Made by a program: the position numbers and the translations under genes. 64,000 nt of DNA from an uncultured Bacilli bacterium (GTDB lineage Bacteria; Bacillota_I; Bacilli_A; RF39; UBA660): assembly GCA_934098525.1 (NCBI GenBank), contig CAKONZ010000001.1:62001-126000 (forward strand). The letters run 5' to 3'. The notes beneath the pieces were generated by a model, which saw nothing but the letters and a program-made list of their open reading frames with translations, did not search any database and was not told the DNA's origin. The stretch's first letter is position 1; each line of letters opens with the position of its first letter. This document shows positions 9,855 to 18,876 of this stretch, in pieces.

Positions 9855-10568
9855 ATGGATAAGAGAAAGATTAGTATAGGTAAGAAATTATATGGCTCAA
9901 AGACAGTGGAAAATATAGAGAAAAAAATTAATTTATTAGGTGTTGATAATAAGTATGATCCTATTAATTTACTTAATATTAGATTTTTATCTTCTATTTC
10001 TATCTTTTTTGTGATATTATATTTTTGTGATTTTGGTAATTTAATTGCACCATTCATTACATTTATTTATTATTTTTTGTTCTTTCCTGTTGTTATTGAT
10101 ACTAAGATTAAGAAAAGGACAAAAGAGTTAGAAAAAGATTCTTTGTACTTTTTTGAAATTTTAGCTTTATCATTAGAGGCTGGTAGAGGAATAAAAACTT
10201 CTATTGAGATAACAGTAGATAGTGTTAATTCTTCTTTGTCTAGGGAGTTTGAAAAAGTATTAAAGGATGTTAATTTTGGTAAGAATTTGGATGATGCTTT
10301 AAATGATTTGAAACATAGAATACCTTCTGATACTATTAATAATATTATTCTTAATATTAGACAGTCTAATATTTTTGGAAATAATATTGTTAATACAGTT
10401 TATTCTCAGTTAGATTTTATTAGAGAAAAAAGAGTATTGGAAGTAAAGGCGCGTATTAGTAAGATACCTATTAAGATTAGTGTTGTATCGGTTATATTTT
10501 TTATACCTTTATTACTGCTTATCTTATTAGGACCTATGATACCTACAATTATTAAATCAATTAGTTAG
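9855..10568 (+). CDS. tadC: TadC-like inner-membrane platform protein
   Basis: Second T2SSF-family membrane protein of the Tad machine, about 237 residues: two N-terminal helices (FLSSISIFFVILYF, LIAPFITFIYYFLFFP), the helical domain with LALSLEAGRGIKTSIEITVDSV, and a C-terminal helix ending IPLLLLILLGPMIP. ATG 9855 lies three bases after the tadB stop; a TTG at 9849 overlapping the tadB end is an alternative. Last of the pilus genes; yebC follows after 11 bases with its own AGGAGG. Confidence 0.8.
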   Translation: MDKRKISIGKKLYGSKTVENIEKKINLLGVDNKYDPINLLNIRFLSSISIFFVILYFCDFGNLIAPFITFIYYFLFFPVVIDTKIKKRTKELEKDSLYFFEILALSLEAGRGIKTSIEITVDSVNSSLSREFEKVLKDVNFGKNLDDALNDLKHRIPSDTINNIILNIRQSNIFGNNIVNTVYSQLDFIREKRVLEVKARISKIPIKISVVSVIFFIPLLLLILLGPMIPTIIKSIS

Positions 10569-10579
10569 GAGGAATTTTT

Positions 10580-11299
10580 GTGAGTGGACATTCAAAATGG
10601 GCAACAATAAAAAGAAAGAAAGGCGCTATTGATGCAGAAAGAAGTAAAATTTTTCAAAAATTAAATAAAGAAATTTTTGTGGCTGCTAAAGCTGGAGATA
10701 AGAATCCTGATAATAATCCAGGACTTAGAATGATAATTGAGAAAGCTAAGGCTCAAAATATGCCAAAAGATAGAATTCAAGCTGCTATAGATAAGGCTAA
10801 AAATGCTGGTGCTAATGAAAATTATGAATTTGTTAGATATGAAGGTTATGGACCTCATGGTGTTGCTATTATGGTTGATGCTTTGACTGATAATAGAAAT
10901 AGAACTGCTGGTGATGTTAGAAGTACTTTCACTAAAAGAGGCGGAAATCTAGGAACAGATGGTTCTGTTAGTTATTTATTTGAAAGAAAAGGTGTTATTG
11001 TTTTACCTAATAGTTATGATGAGGATCAAGTAATGATGATAGCACTAGATAATGATGCTCTTGATTTTATTGTTAATGATGATTCATATGAAATTTATAC
11101 TAAGTATGAAGATTTTATTAAAATGAATAAAGCTTTAGAAGATAATAATATTACTGATTTTATTATGAATGAAACTAGATATATACCACTTAATACTGTA
11201 TCTTTAGATGGAGAAGCAAAAGAAAAGCTATATACTCTTATTGATACTTTAGAAGATTTAGATGATGTTCAAGACGTATATCATAATATGGAAGAATAA
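10580..11299 (+). CDS. yebC: YebC/PmpR-family translation or transcription regulator
   Basis: Conserved 239-residue protein with the family N-terminus SGHSKWATIKRKKGAIDAERSKIF, then DNPGLRMIIEKAKAQNMPKDRI and YEGYGPHGVAI. YebC proteins were long described as DNA-binding regulators; some family members relieve ribosome stalling at proline stretches. The start is GTG 10580 after TTAGGAGGAATTT. It is in line with the Tad genes, only 11 bases after tadC, and is closed by a hairpin, so it may simply ride on the pilus transcript. Confidence 0.94.
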   Translation: MSGHSKWATIKRKKGAIDAERSKIFQKLNKEIFVAAKAGDKNPDNNPGLRMIIEKAKAQNMPKDRIQAAIDKAKNAGANENYEFVRYEGYGPHGVAIMVDALTDNRNRTAGDVRSTFTKRGGNLGTDGSVSYLFERKGVIVLPNSYDEDQVMMIALDNDALDFIVNDDSYEIYTKYEDFIKMNKALEDNNITDFIMNETRYIPLNTVSLDGEAKEKLYTLIDTLEDLDDVQDVYHNMEE

Positions 11300-11321
11300 G
11301 ATGATTTAATCATCTTTTTTT
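11298..11321 (+). terminator. Terminator after yebC
   Basis: AAGATGA/TCATCTT stem followed by a run of seven T. The stem starts at the last base of the yebC stop codon. Confidence 0.75.
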
Positions 11322-11332
11322 GGAGAAAAATA

Positions 11333-12016
11333 ATGCAATTTGAAAGATTTAAACTTATTGTTGGAGAAGAAAATTTCAATAAGATTCAAAATACTAGAGT
11401 TTTACTTGTTGGTGTTGGTGGAGTAGGAAGTTTTGTTTTTGAAGGTTTAGTTAGAAGTGGTGTTTTAAATATTGATATAGTTGATTTTGATAAAGTTGAT
11501 ATTACTAATTTAAATAGGCAACTTATGACTAATCTTGATAATATTGGTAAAGATAAAGTTGATGCTATTGAAGATAGAGGGTTATCTATTAATAAGAATT
11601 TAAAGGTTGGTAAGTATAAATGTTTTTTAGATAAAGATAATATTGATAATATTGATTTTAATTATGATTATGTTATTGATTGTTGTGATTGTTTAAATAC
11701 AAAAAAAGAAATAATTTCAAAATGTTTACTTAAAAAGGTTAAGTTTATTACTTGTATGGGTACTGGTAATAAGTTAGATCCTTCAAAACTTGAAATTATT
11801 GATATTAGAAAAACAAGTTATGATCCATTAGCAAGACGTTTAAGAAAATGGGTTAATGATAATAGAATTAAGGGTAAAATTTTATGCTGTGCATCTTTAG
11901 AAAAACCGATAAAGAATAATACTACTATTATTGGTTCTTGTTCTTTTGTTCCGTCTTCTGCAGGACTTTTAATAGTTAGTTATATTATTAGAGATATAAT
12001 AAAAAGGCTTAATTAA
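11333..12016 (+). CDS. tcdA: ThiF/MoeB/HesA-family E1-like enzyme, probable tRNA t6A dehydratase TcdA
   Basis: ATP-dependent activating enzyme expected to cyclise N6-threonylcarbamoyladenosine at tRNA position 37. 227 residues with the nucleotide-binding VLLVGVGGVGSFVFEGLVRSG near 22-42, the acidic strand VDFDKVDITNLNRQ near 50-63, and DYVIDCCDCLNTK near 112. The C-terminal Cys-rich area (LCCASLEKP, GSCSFVPSSAG) matches the TcdA family, and FVPSSAGL is typical of it. ATG 11333 follows TTTTGGAG. Its stop codon overlaps the stop of the convergent gene inside a shared terminator. Confidence 0.82.
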   Translation: MQFERFKLIVGEENFNKIQNTRVLLVGVGGVGSFVFEGLVRSGVLNIDIVDFDKVDITNLNRQLMTNLDNIGKDKVDAIEDRGLSINKNLKVGKYKCFLDKDNIDNIDFNYDYVIDCCDCLNTKKEIISKCLLKKVKFITCMGTGNKLDPSKLEIIDIRKTSYDPLARRLRKWVNDNRIKGKILCCASLEKPIKNNTTIIGSCSFVPSSAGLLIVSYIIRDIIKRLN

Positions 12017-12028
12017 GCCTTTTTTTTG
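12001..12028. terminator. Bidirectional terminator containing both convergent stop codons
   Basis: AAAAAGGCTTAA and its complement form a perfect palindrome with T runs on both strands. The centre TTAA at 12013-12016 holds the TAA stop of tcdA (+) and the TAA stop of the LTA-synthase-like gene (-). Confidence 0.85.
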
Positions 12029-13824
12029 TAGTAATTTGTATCTAATATTTTTCTTGATAAAACAAATTTGTTATAGATATCTATGTTTATTTGTCTTATT
12101 TCTTCTTCTGTTAAATCTTTTGTAATTTTTGTATATTTATTTGTTAAAGCATCATATTTTCCATATTTATTCATCCAACTTCTGTCGTTATATATAATTA
12201 ATCCATCTTTGTCTTTGAATATATCATTTCCTATTAGTAGTCTACTATCATATTCTTGTCCGAATAGATTTAGTATAGTAGGTAAGATATCTATGTTTGA
12301 TATGTATTTATCTATTTTAATATTTTTATTGAAGTCATTACTATATATAATTAAAGAGTTTTTATGAATGTCAAATTTTTCATCTTTTATGTAGTTTTTA
12401 GCGCTATTTATTTCATTTTTTGTTAATCCATATGGGTAGTGATCGGGACTTATTACAATTACTGTTTTGTCTAATAGGTTGTTTTCTTCTAAATCTTTTA
12501 ATAATTTTTCTAAAGCTTTATCTAGTTCAATATTTGCCGCTAAATATCCTTTTATTATTTCGCTGTAGTTGGTTGATTTTACTAGGTTATAGTTTTTGTT
12601 TGTCATTTTATTATTGCTTTTTTTATAATTTAAGTGTCCTGATATACTCATATAATACGCTATGAATTTTTCATTATCTTTATAGTCTTTGAATGTAGAG
12701 CTTATCATTTCTAAATCACTATTGGGCCAGTTTGAACAATCCATGTATTTTTCTAGTCCGTTTCCACAACCTTTAAATTTATATCCTAGATTTGAATGAG
12801 TTAGGTATCTTTCATAGAAGTTATATTCGCCATTGTGATATGCATATTTTTCGTATCCTTTAAAAATTTTAGCATAGTTGTATGGATAATAATTGTTTTT
12901 TGATTCCATTAGGCTCCATACACCTTCTTCTGGAAGCAAAGATAGTAAATTGATATATTCGCCATCTGATGTTGAAACGTAGTATATTGGGGCATAAAAG
13001 TTAGTGAATTCAAAGCTATAGTTTGACATTTTGTATAGTGTTGGTGTTAGGTCTTTATCAATTGCAATTGGAGAGAATGATTCGGCGGTTATGTATATTA
13101 AGTTTTTGTCTTTGAATATTCCTGTGTATTCATTGCTTTTGGTTTTTTCTATTGTATTTAAATATTCTTCTATATTAGAAGTTGGTTTATCATTTATTAA
13201 GAAGTTTTCATTTACTTTATTAAAGTATCTATATATATCTATATTCATTGTTGTAAGAAGTCCTAATTTTTTAGTACTTAGTATTGGATATGCTGTTTTT
13301 GTATATAGATTTTTTATAGAGTAGGGATTATTAGTACTTGTTGTTGTAATTATTAATAATATAAATATTGATATTATGTCTATTTTTATGATGTTTTTAA
13401 TACTTATATTTGTAGTAGTTTTTTTAATTATTATTAATAATACAATTACTGGGATTAAGAAAATTAATATAAATATTAGGTTGGTTTTTATTACTTTTAA
13501 AATTGCTTCAAAAAACGCAAATACTTGTGATGAATGTAGAAGTGAGTAAAATGAGTATATAGCGTTGTAGAATTTGTAGTGTACGAATTGTGATATAAAT
13601 AATATATTTATAAACATTAGTATTAAAGTATTTAATATTTTACCTAGGGGTTGTTTTATTTTAAATGTTATTATTGATATTATTGATGATAGTAGTATTG
13701 CTTCTATTAAAAACATTATTATTGATAGTATGTTTAGTGATTTAAATATGAATATTGAAAATAGTATTTCTAATATTAAGATAAATATAATGTTTATATT
13801 GAAAATGTTTAGTTTTTTATTCAT
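12013..13824 (-). CDS. LTA synthase-like membrane sulfatase (alkaline phosphatase superfamily)
   Basis: 603 residues. Five hydrophobic helices fill the first 170 or so residues, then an extracellular sulfatase domain. Catalytic features: NLIYITAESFSP near residue 240 (metal-binding Glu), the nucleophile region YYVSTSDGEYIN near 285 where Thr is expected, and VISPDHYPYG near 475 for the metal-binding Asp-His pair. This is the fold of LtaS, which polymerises glycerol phosphate onto a glycolipid; members with other phosphoglycerol or phosphoethanolamine transferase roles share it. Start ATG 13824 follows AAAAGGAG. Followed on the same strand by nothing; it converges with tcdA. Confidence 0.82.
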   Translation of the reverse strand: MNKKLNIFNINIIFILILEILFSIFIFKSLNILSIIMFLIEAILLSSIISIITFKIKQPLGKILNTLILMFINILFISQFVHYKFYNAIYSFYSLLHSSQVFAFFEAILKVIKTNLIFILIFLIPVIVLLIIIKKTTTNISIKNIIKIDIISIFILLIITTTSTNNPYSIKNLYTKTAYPILSTKKLGLLTTMNIDIYRYFNKVNENFLINDKPTSNIEEYLNTIEKTKSNEYTGIFKDKNLIYITAESFSPIAIDKDLTPTLYKMSNYSFEFTNFYAPIYYVSTSDGEYINLLSLLPEEGVWSLMESKNNYYPYNYAKIFKGYEKYAYHNGEYNFYERYLTHSNLGYKFKGCGNGLEKYMDCSNWPNSDLEMISSTFKDYKDNEKFIAYYMSISGHLNYKKSNNKMTNKNYNLVKSTNYSEIIKGYLAANIELDKALEKLLKDLEENNLLDKTVIVISPDHYPYGLTKNEINSAKNYIKDEKFDIHKNSLIIYSNDFNKNIKIDKYISNIDILPTILNLFGQEYDSRLLIGNDIFKDKDGLIIYNDRSWMNKYGKYDALTNKYTKITKDLTEEEIRQINIDIYNKFVLSRKILDTNYYKKKA

Positions 13825-13827
13825 AAA

Positions 13828-15048
13828 TTATTCTCCTTTTATTTTTTGGATTTTTTCATATATTGTTTTTAATGAAGTTTCGTATTTTGATGATTCTTTT
13901 GGTATATAGTATTTTGATTTTTCTATATTTTTAGGTAAGTAGTTTTGTTTTACTATTGAATTTTTATAGTTATGAGGGTATAAGTAGCCATTATAAGGAT
14001 TTTTTAAGTATGAAGGCATTTCTCCTATGTCTTTGTTTAATGCTTCTGTATAGGCTTTATCTATAGCTAAATAGGCAGTATTTGATTTTGGAGATAGGGA
14101 CATTTCAATTACTATGTTTGATAAAGGAATTCTTGCTTCTGGAAGTCCTACTCTTAGGGCAGCATTTATACATGCATCTAGTTTTGGTCCAATTGAAGGG
14201 TTTGCTAAGCCTATATCTTCATAACAAATTACAGATAGTCTTCTTGCAATACTTTCTAGATCTTCTAGAATTAATAATCTTGCTAAATAGTGTAGGGCAG
14301 CATTTACATCACTACCTCTTATTGATTTTTGTAATCCTGATAAGAGGTCATAATAACCATCTTCATTTTTATCGACATTTATTACTTGAGCAGGATTTAT
14401 TTCTTTAATTGTTTCTATTGTTACATTGTGGTCTTTATTAAAATAATACGATATTTCTAATAGATTATATGCGTATCTTAGATCACTTTTGGCAATGGAC
14501 GCTATATATTTTAAGGCATCATTATCTATTTTTATACCATTTAGGTATTCTGTTTTAATGGCTTTTCTTAATCCTTTTAGTATGTCTTCTTCATTTAGTT
14601 TTTCAAGTTTAAATAAATGACATCTACTTCTAATAGCGGGATTTATAGAGTGATAAGGATTTGATGTAGTCATACCTATTAGAGTAATTAGACCACTTTC
14701 TATGCATGGCAGTAATATGTCTTGTTTGTCTTTATTCATTCTATGAATTTCATCTACTATTAGGATTAGACCTCCGTACATTTTAGCTTCTTCTATGACT
14801 ATATCAAAATCACTTTTTTTATTAGTTGTAGCATTTAAAAATCTATAATCTTGTTTTAGATCATTGGCTATAGCTCTTGCTATTGAAGTTTTTCCTATTC
14901 CTGGATCACCATATAGAATCATAGAAAATATTTTTTTATTTTCTATTAAATTAGTTATAATTTTATTTTTTCCTATTAAATGATTTTGACCAATTATATC
15001 TTTTAAAGTTTTTGGTTGTAATTTAATTGCTAGAGGTTCATTTTTCAT
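13828..15048 (-). CDS. rarA: Replication-associated recombination ATPase RarA (MgsA)
   Basis: AAA+ ATPase related to clamp loaders that acts at stalled replication forks. About 406 residues: LQPKTLKDIIGQNHLIG near the N-terminus, Walker A YGDPGIGKTSIARAIA near 45, Walker B LILIVDEIHRMN near 92, sensor 1 LIGMTTSNPY near 130, then the C-terminal tetramerisation domain (DVNAALHYLARLL, YEDIGLANPS). I chose ATG 15048 rather than the upstream in-frame ATG 15060, because GGTGAT lies five bases before 15048. The LTA-synthase-like gene follows four bases downstream, so they form one transcript. Confidence 0.94.
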   Translation of the reverse strand: MKNEPLAIKLQPKTLKDIIGQNHLIGKNKIITNLIENKKIFSMILYGDPGIGKTSIARAIANDLKQDYRFLNATTNKKSDFDIVIEEAKMYGGLILIVDEIHRMNKDKQDILLPCIESGLITLIGMTTSNPYHSINPAIRSRCHLFKLEKLNEEDILKGLRKAIKTEYLNGIKIDNDALKYIASIAKSDLRYAYNLLEISYYFNKDHNVTIETIKEINPAQVINVDKNEDGYYDLLSGLQKSIRGSDVNAALHYLARLLILEDLESIARRLSVICYEDIGLANPSIGPKLDACINAALRVGLPEARIPLSNIVIEMSLSPKSNTAYLAIDKAYTEALNKDIGEMPSYLKNPYNGYLYPHNYKNSIVKQNYLPKNIEKSKYYIPKESSKYETSLKTIYEKIQKIKGE

Positions 15049-15123
15049 GTTTATCACCATATATATTGTATCAAATTATTAATTAAAATGAAACAAAACC
15101 TTTTTTTTATATGGAAAATATAT

Positions 15124-15129
15124 TATAAT
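15124..15129 (+). promoter_or_regulatory. -10 element for the Xer-deoB transcript
   Basis: TATAAT lies 17 bases before the recombinase start, in the 98-base divergent gap with rarA. The -35 region is only T-rich. Confidence 0.4.
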
Positions 15130-15146
15130 TTATATGAGGTAATAAT

Positions 15147-16034
15147 ATGAAGGATAATTTAGATAATTTTTTAGATTATTTAAAGTATGAAAGAAAACTT
15201 AGTGATAATACTATAATGAATTATCATTATGATTTAAATAAGTTTTATTGTTATTTGATTAATAATAAAATTACTTCTTTTAATGACGTTACTACTAATG
15301 TTATATCTTCTTATTTAGATTATATATATGATAGTTTAGATTCTAGTAGTATTTCTAGAAATGTTACTTCAATTAATAATTTTTTTAATTTTCTTATTAT
15401 AAATAAGATTATGTCTTTTAATCCTTGTTCTTTTATTGATAGACCAAAACTTAAGAAAAGAATTCCTAATACGTTGTCTGAAGATGAGGTAGATTATTTA
15501 CTTGATATTTCTTTAAATAATGAGTTTGATTATCGAAATAAAGCTATGCTTGAGTTATTGTACGCTACGGGGCTTAGGGTTAGTGAACTTATCAATTTAA
15601 CTACTCGTGATGTTGATTTTGATAATGCTTTAGTTAGATGTTTTGGCAAAGGTAATAAAGAAAGAATAGTACCTTTAAATGATTATGCTATTTATTATTT
15701 GAATTTATATTTGGAAAGAAGATATCTGCTTATTAAAAATGACAAAAATGATTATTTGTTTTTAAATAATCATGGTAAGAAGATGACTAGACAAGGTTTT
15801 GAATATATTTTAGGTAATATTTTAAGAGCTAAGGATATAAAAAAAGAAGTTACTCCTCATACGTTGAGGCATTCTTTTGCGACTCATATGTTAAACAGAG
15901 GAGCTGATCTTAGAAGTATACAACTTTTATTAGGACATTCTGATATTACTACTACTAAGATTTATACTCATGTTAGTAATGAGAAAATTAAAAATGATTA
16001 TAAAAAATATCATCCAAGAGATAAGGAGGAATAA
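15147..16034 (+). CDS. xerD: Tyrosine recombinase of the XerC/XerD family
   Basis: Site-specific recombinase that resolves chromosome dimers at dif during division. 295 residues: N-terminal SAM-like domain (LKYERKLSDNTIMNYHYDLNKF), then the catalytic domain with Arg in YATGLRVSELINL near 148, HTLRHSFATHMLNRG near 243 (His-x-x-Arg), LLGHSDITTT near 267 and the nucleophile Tyr in TKIYTHVS. All catalytic residues are in place and there is no sign of a mobile element, so it is a housekeeping Xer. Whether it is XerC or XerD cannot be settled by eye. Start after GAGGTAATAAT; deoB follows within three bases. Confidence 0.85.
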   Translation: MKDNLDNFLDYLKYERKLSDNTIMNYHYDLNKFYCYLINNKITSFNDVTTNVISSYLDYIYDSLDSSSISRNVTSINNFFNFLIINKIMSFNPCSFIDRPKLKKRIPNTLSEDEVDYLLDISLNNEFDYRNKAMLELLYATGLRVSELINLTTRDVDFDNALVRCFGKGNKERIVPLNDYAIYYLNLYLERRYLLIKNDKNDYLFLNNHGKKMTRQGFEYILGNILRAKDIKKEVTPHTLRHSFATHMLNRGADLRSIQLLLGHSDITTTKIYTHVSNEKIKNDYKKYHPRDKEE

Positions 16035-16036
16035 AT

Positions 16037-17206
16037 ATGAAATTTAATAGAATATTTGTAGTTGTTTTGGATTCTTTAGGTGTTGGTGAAGCTAATGATG
16101 CAGCAAGTTATGGTGATGCTTCTTCTAATACATTAAAACATATTGAAGAAAAGAGGCCACTTTTTATACCTAATTTAAAAAAATTAGGGTTTATGGATAC
16201 TGTTGGTTTAGTTGAGGATAATAATTCTGAAGCATATTACACTATAGCTAGACCTAATAATAAAGGAAAAGATACATTAAATGGTCATTATGAGATGATG
16301 GGTGTAAAGAATGATGTTCCTTTCAAGACATTTACTGAAAATGGTTTTCCTAGAGAGTTAATTGATGAAATCGAAAGAAAAACAGGAAGAAGGGTTATAG
16401 GAAATAAGGCCGCTAGTGGTACAGAAATTATTAAAGAACTTGGAGAAAGGCAATTGCAGTATGGATCTTTGATTGTATATACTTCTGCTGATTCTGTTTT
16501 ACAAGTGGCTGCTCATGAGACTGCGATTGGACTTGATAATTTATATCGATATTGTGAAATTATAAGAGAGATTACTAAAAAAGAAGAATGGAAAGTTGGA
16601 CGTGTTATTGCTAGACCTTTTGTAGGTACTAATGCTAGTAATTTTAAAAGAACTGGTAATAGACATGATTATACTTTAAAACCACCTATGAAATCTGTTT
16701 TGTCAAAATTAGCTGAAAAGAATTATAGTGTTATTTCAATAGGAAAAATTTATGATATTTTTGATGGGGAAGGTATTACAAAGAAAATTACTTCTACTAG
16801 TAATAAAGAGGGTATTGATAAATTATTAGATATTATGGATAAAAAGTTTACAGGTTTGTGTTATGCTAATTTAAATGATTTTGATACATTATATGGACAT
16901 AGAAGAGATGTAGAAGGGTATGCTAATGCAATAGAGGAACTAGATGTTGAAATTCCTATGATACTTAATAAACTTAATAATGACGATTTATTAATTATTA
17001 CTGCTGATCATGGTAATGATCCAACTTTTAAGGGTACTGATCATACTAGAGAAAATGTTCCTGTAATAATTTATAGTAGATTATTTAAACATCCTAAAAT
17101 GTTGCCAGTTATGAATAGTTTAGCAGATATTGGCGCTACTATTGCAGATAATTTCAATGTTGATAAACCTATGATTGGTATTAGTTACCTAGATATATTA
17201 GAGTAG
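16037..17206 (+). CDS. deoB: Phosphopentomutase
   Basis: Interconverts ribose (or deoxyribose) 1- and 5-phosphate in nucleoside salvage. 389 residues with the alkaline-phosphatase-type metal sites: VVVLDSLGVGEANDA near residue 10, KDTLNGHYEMMG near 78, and ITADHGNDPTFKGTDHTRENVP near 320. The catalytic Thr lies in the KDTLNG segment. Start ATG 16037 after AAGGAGGAATAAAT, which begins inside the recombinase stop region. Co-transcribed with the upstream recombinase and the downstream lipoprotein. Confidence 0.96.
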   Translation: MKFNRIFVVVLDSLGVGEANDAASYGDASSNTLKHIEEKRPLFIPNLKKLGFMDTVGLVEDNNSEAYYTIARPNNKGKDTLNGHYEMMGVKNDVPFKTFTENGFPRELIDEIERKTGRRVIGNKAASGTEIIKELGERQLQYGSLIVYTSADSVLQVAAHETAIGLDNLYRYCEIIREITKKEEWKVGRVIARPFVGTNASNFKRTGNRHDYTLKPPMKSVLSKLAEKNYSVISIGKIYDIFDGEGITKKITSTSNKEGIDKLLDIMDKKFTGLCYANLNDFDTLYGHRRDVEGYANAIEELDVEIPMILNKLNNDDLLIITADHGNDPTFKGTDHTRENVPVIIYSRLFKHPKMLPVMNSLADIGATIADNFNVDKPMIGISYLDILE

Positions 17207-17215
17207 GAGAGGACT

Positions 17216-17629
17216 ATGAAATTTAGTAAATTATTGTTTGTAATTTTGTTGATTTTTACTTTTACTGCTTGTAGTAACAATATTGTGCCTAAAACTGAAT
17301 TTTTATTGGATGAAGATGCTTCAATTGATGATTTAGATATTAAAATGACTAAGGCTTATATAAATGATAATAATATGTTAGAAGTGGTCTTTTCTATTAC
17401 TAATAATAGGAGTAACTCTGTTACATTAGTTGCTGATGATTATTTTAAGTTATATGATATTAATAAGGTTCAGATTCCTAATAAATATAATAATAAAAAT
17501 AATTTAATAAAAAAACATCAAACAATTAATTATACATTAATGTATGATGTTGATAAAAAACAAACATATGAAATTTATTTTTATTCTGGTATAGTAGAGA
17601 ATAATATTAAATTTACAATAAATATTTAG
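17216..17629 (+). CDS. Small lipoprotein with an Ig-like (DUF4352-like) domain
   Basis: 137 residues. A lipoprotein signal peptide (LLFVILLIFTFTAC) ends in a lipobox with the Cys at about residue 19, followed by SNN. The remainder reads as a beta-rich domain (MLEVVFSITNNRSNSVTLVADDYFKLYD) like the telomeric-repeat-binding-factor-fold DUF4352 domain of many secreted Bacillota proteins. Function unknown. ATG 17216 after TAGGAGAGGACT; third gene of the recombinase-deoB transcript and closed by its own terminator. Confidence 0.7.
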   Translation: MKFSKLLFVILLIFTFTACSNNIVPKTEFLLDEDASIDDLDIKMTKAYINDNNMLEVVFSITNNRSNSVTLVADDYFKLYDINKVQIPNKYNNKNNLIKKHQTINYTLMYDVDKKQTYEIYFYSGIVENNIKFTINI

Positions 17630-17653
17630 TTATTACTAAGTATTTATTTTTTT
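17620..17653 (+). terminator. Terminator of the lipoprotein gene, stop codon in the stem
   Basis: AAATATTTAGT/ACTAAGTATTT pairs over 11 positions with one G-T wobble and is followed by seven T. The TAG stop of the lipoprotein lies in the left arm. Confidence 0.75.
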
Positions 17654-17789
17654 GTGTTATAAAGAACTTAACATAATATCAATTATAGGAAGTTCAATAT
17701 ATTTTTATTTTAAGATAATTTATATGTTTTTATTATATAGAACTCCCCTTTATTGTTTTTTATTATTTTTCTACTAAAATGATTAATTT

Positions 17790-17841
17790 ATTTTAAATCG
17801 AGATGGATAATTACTCATCTATTTAATTCTCGATTTAAAAT
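17790..17841. repeat. 14-bp perfect inverted repeat with a nested stem
   Basis: ATTTTAAATCGAGA (17790-17803) is the exact complement of 17828-17841, and a smaller GATG/CATC stem lies inside (17802-17805 and 17816-17819). It sits 15 bases beyond the 3' end of the ATP-grasp gene and has no T run, so it is not a normal terminator. The 226-base gap also has an imperfect repeat, GGAAGTTC near 17689 against GAACTCCC near 17741. Nothing else is visible in the gap. Confidence 0.6.
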
Positions 17842-17856
17842 ATGATGAAGTATAAA

Positions 17857-18864
17857 TTACTTTTCATTTATGATATTTTCAAATATTGGTACAACACCGG
17901 TTTTATTTGGTGTATGTATTGGAAATTGATAATAATATCCAGGATATGGATTTCCTTCAATTATAACTGGTCCATTATCAGTTATTGCTATATCCCATGC
18001 AATGTAATTGATCTCAGGTACAATGTATGCTAATTTTGCTACTAAATCTTTAGTTTCTTTAAAATATGGAATTTTAATTCCTTCTAATTTAACTTTTGTA
18101 GTAGGGTGGTTATAATAAACATTCATGTTACTATCGCATCCTGGGAATAGGGTAACTCCCCTATTTAAATCTATCATTGTAAGCATACCGCCACTTGAGG
18201 TATTATCAACAAAGCTATTATTATTACCGATTCTTAAGAAGGCTGTTATATAATGTACTTTATCATTATGTTTTAAAGTAATTATTCTAATGGTGTTAAC
18301 TGAATTTGGATATATCTTGTTAAGGTCTTTGTGTTGCTTTACTACCTCTTCTACTAATAAAAGATTTTTGTTTTTTAAATAATTATATAAATCTTTTGTT
18401 TTATTAAAATCTTTTTTATATAATAATTCAATACCGTGTCCACCGGAATCATCATTTGGTTTGGCAATTATTTTATCTAGATCACTCACCCACTCTTCAA
18501 ATTCTTTTAGTGATTTATTCTTTAAATATATCCATTTTCTTTTTAAATATTTATCAAATTTTTCATTAAATTCATTTTTATTATCAAAGTAATGCCAATA
18601 CTCTTTGGGATTAAATTTTGAAACATAATAGTTGTTTTTTGTTCTGGTTAATATTGTGCTTCGTTCTTTTTTATTTAAGTTGTACATTCCAAAAGCATAA
18701 TAATCTGTATATCCTGCACCATATTTAAAGGCACAATATAACATGTCAAAAAATATAGTTATTTTTGGTTTGTTTGCTATTTTTTTAACTTTTAAAATTG
18801 TATTATGCATTTCTTTGTAATTCATATCAGTTAATCTATTAAGTATATATTTTATTTTTTTCAT
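17857..18864 (-). CDS. Sugar-transfer-associated ATP-grasp family protein
   Basis: 335 residues. The N-terminal part (LYCAFKYGAGYTDYYAFGMYNL) and the ATP-grasp core (IIAKPNDDSGGHGIELL near 135, LLVEEVVKQHKDLNKIYPNSVNTIRI near 170, the metal-binding end IAWDIAITDNGPVIIEGNPYPG near 295) match the family named sugar-transfer associated ATP-grasp, common near cell-surface polymer genes. The substrate is unknown. It starts 12 bases after gatD with AAAGGAGG, so it belongs to the HTH-murT-gatD operon; a role in cell-envelope precursor chemistry is inference from that context. Confidence 0.75.
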   Translation of the reverse strand: MKKIKYILNRLTDMNYKEMHNTILKVKKIANKPKITIFFDMLYCAFKYGAGYTDYYAFGMYNLNKKERSTILTRTKNNYYVSKFNPKEYWHYFDNKNEFNEKFDKYLKRKWIYLKNKSLKEFEEWVSDLDKIIAKPNDDSGGHGIELLYKKDFNKTKDLYNYLKNKNLLLVEEVVKQHKDLNKIYPNSVNTIRIITLKHNDKVHYITAFLRIGNNNSFVDNTSSGGMLTMIDLNRGVTLFPGCDSNMNVYYNHPTTKVKLEGIKIPYFKETKDLVAKLAYIVPEINYIAWDIAITDNGPVIIEGNPYPGYYYQFPIHTPNKTGVVPIFENIINEK

Positions 18865-18876
18865 AGTTTTCCTCCT

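Noticed and set aside
15147..16034. Integrase of a mobile element
   Set aside because: Length, motifs and the co-transcribed deoB fit a chromosomal Xer protein; no att repeats, tRNA gene or phage genes are next to it.
17640..17850. Insertion-sequence end or CRISPR repeat in the gap
   Set aside because: Only single inverted repeats are present, with no spaced direct repeats, no transposase fragment and no target duplication that I can see.
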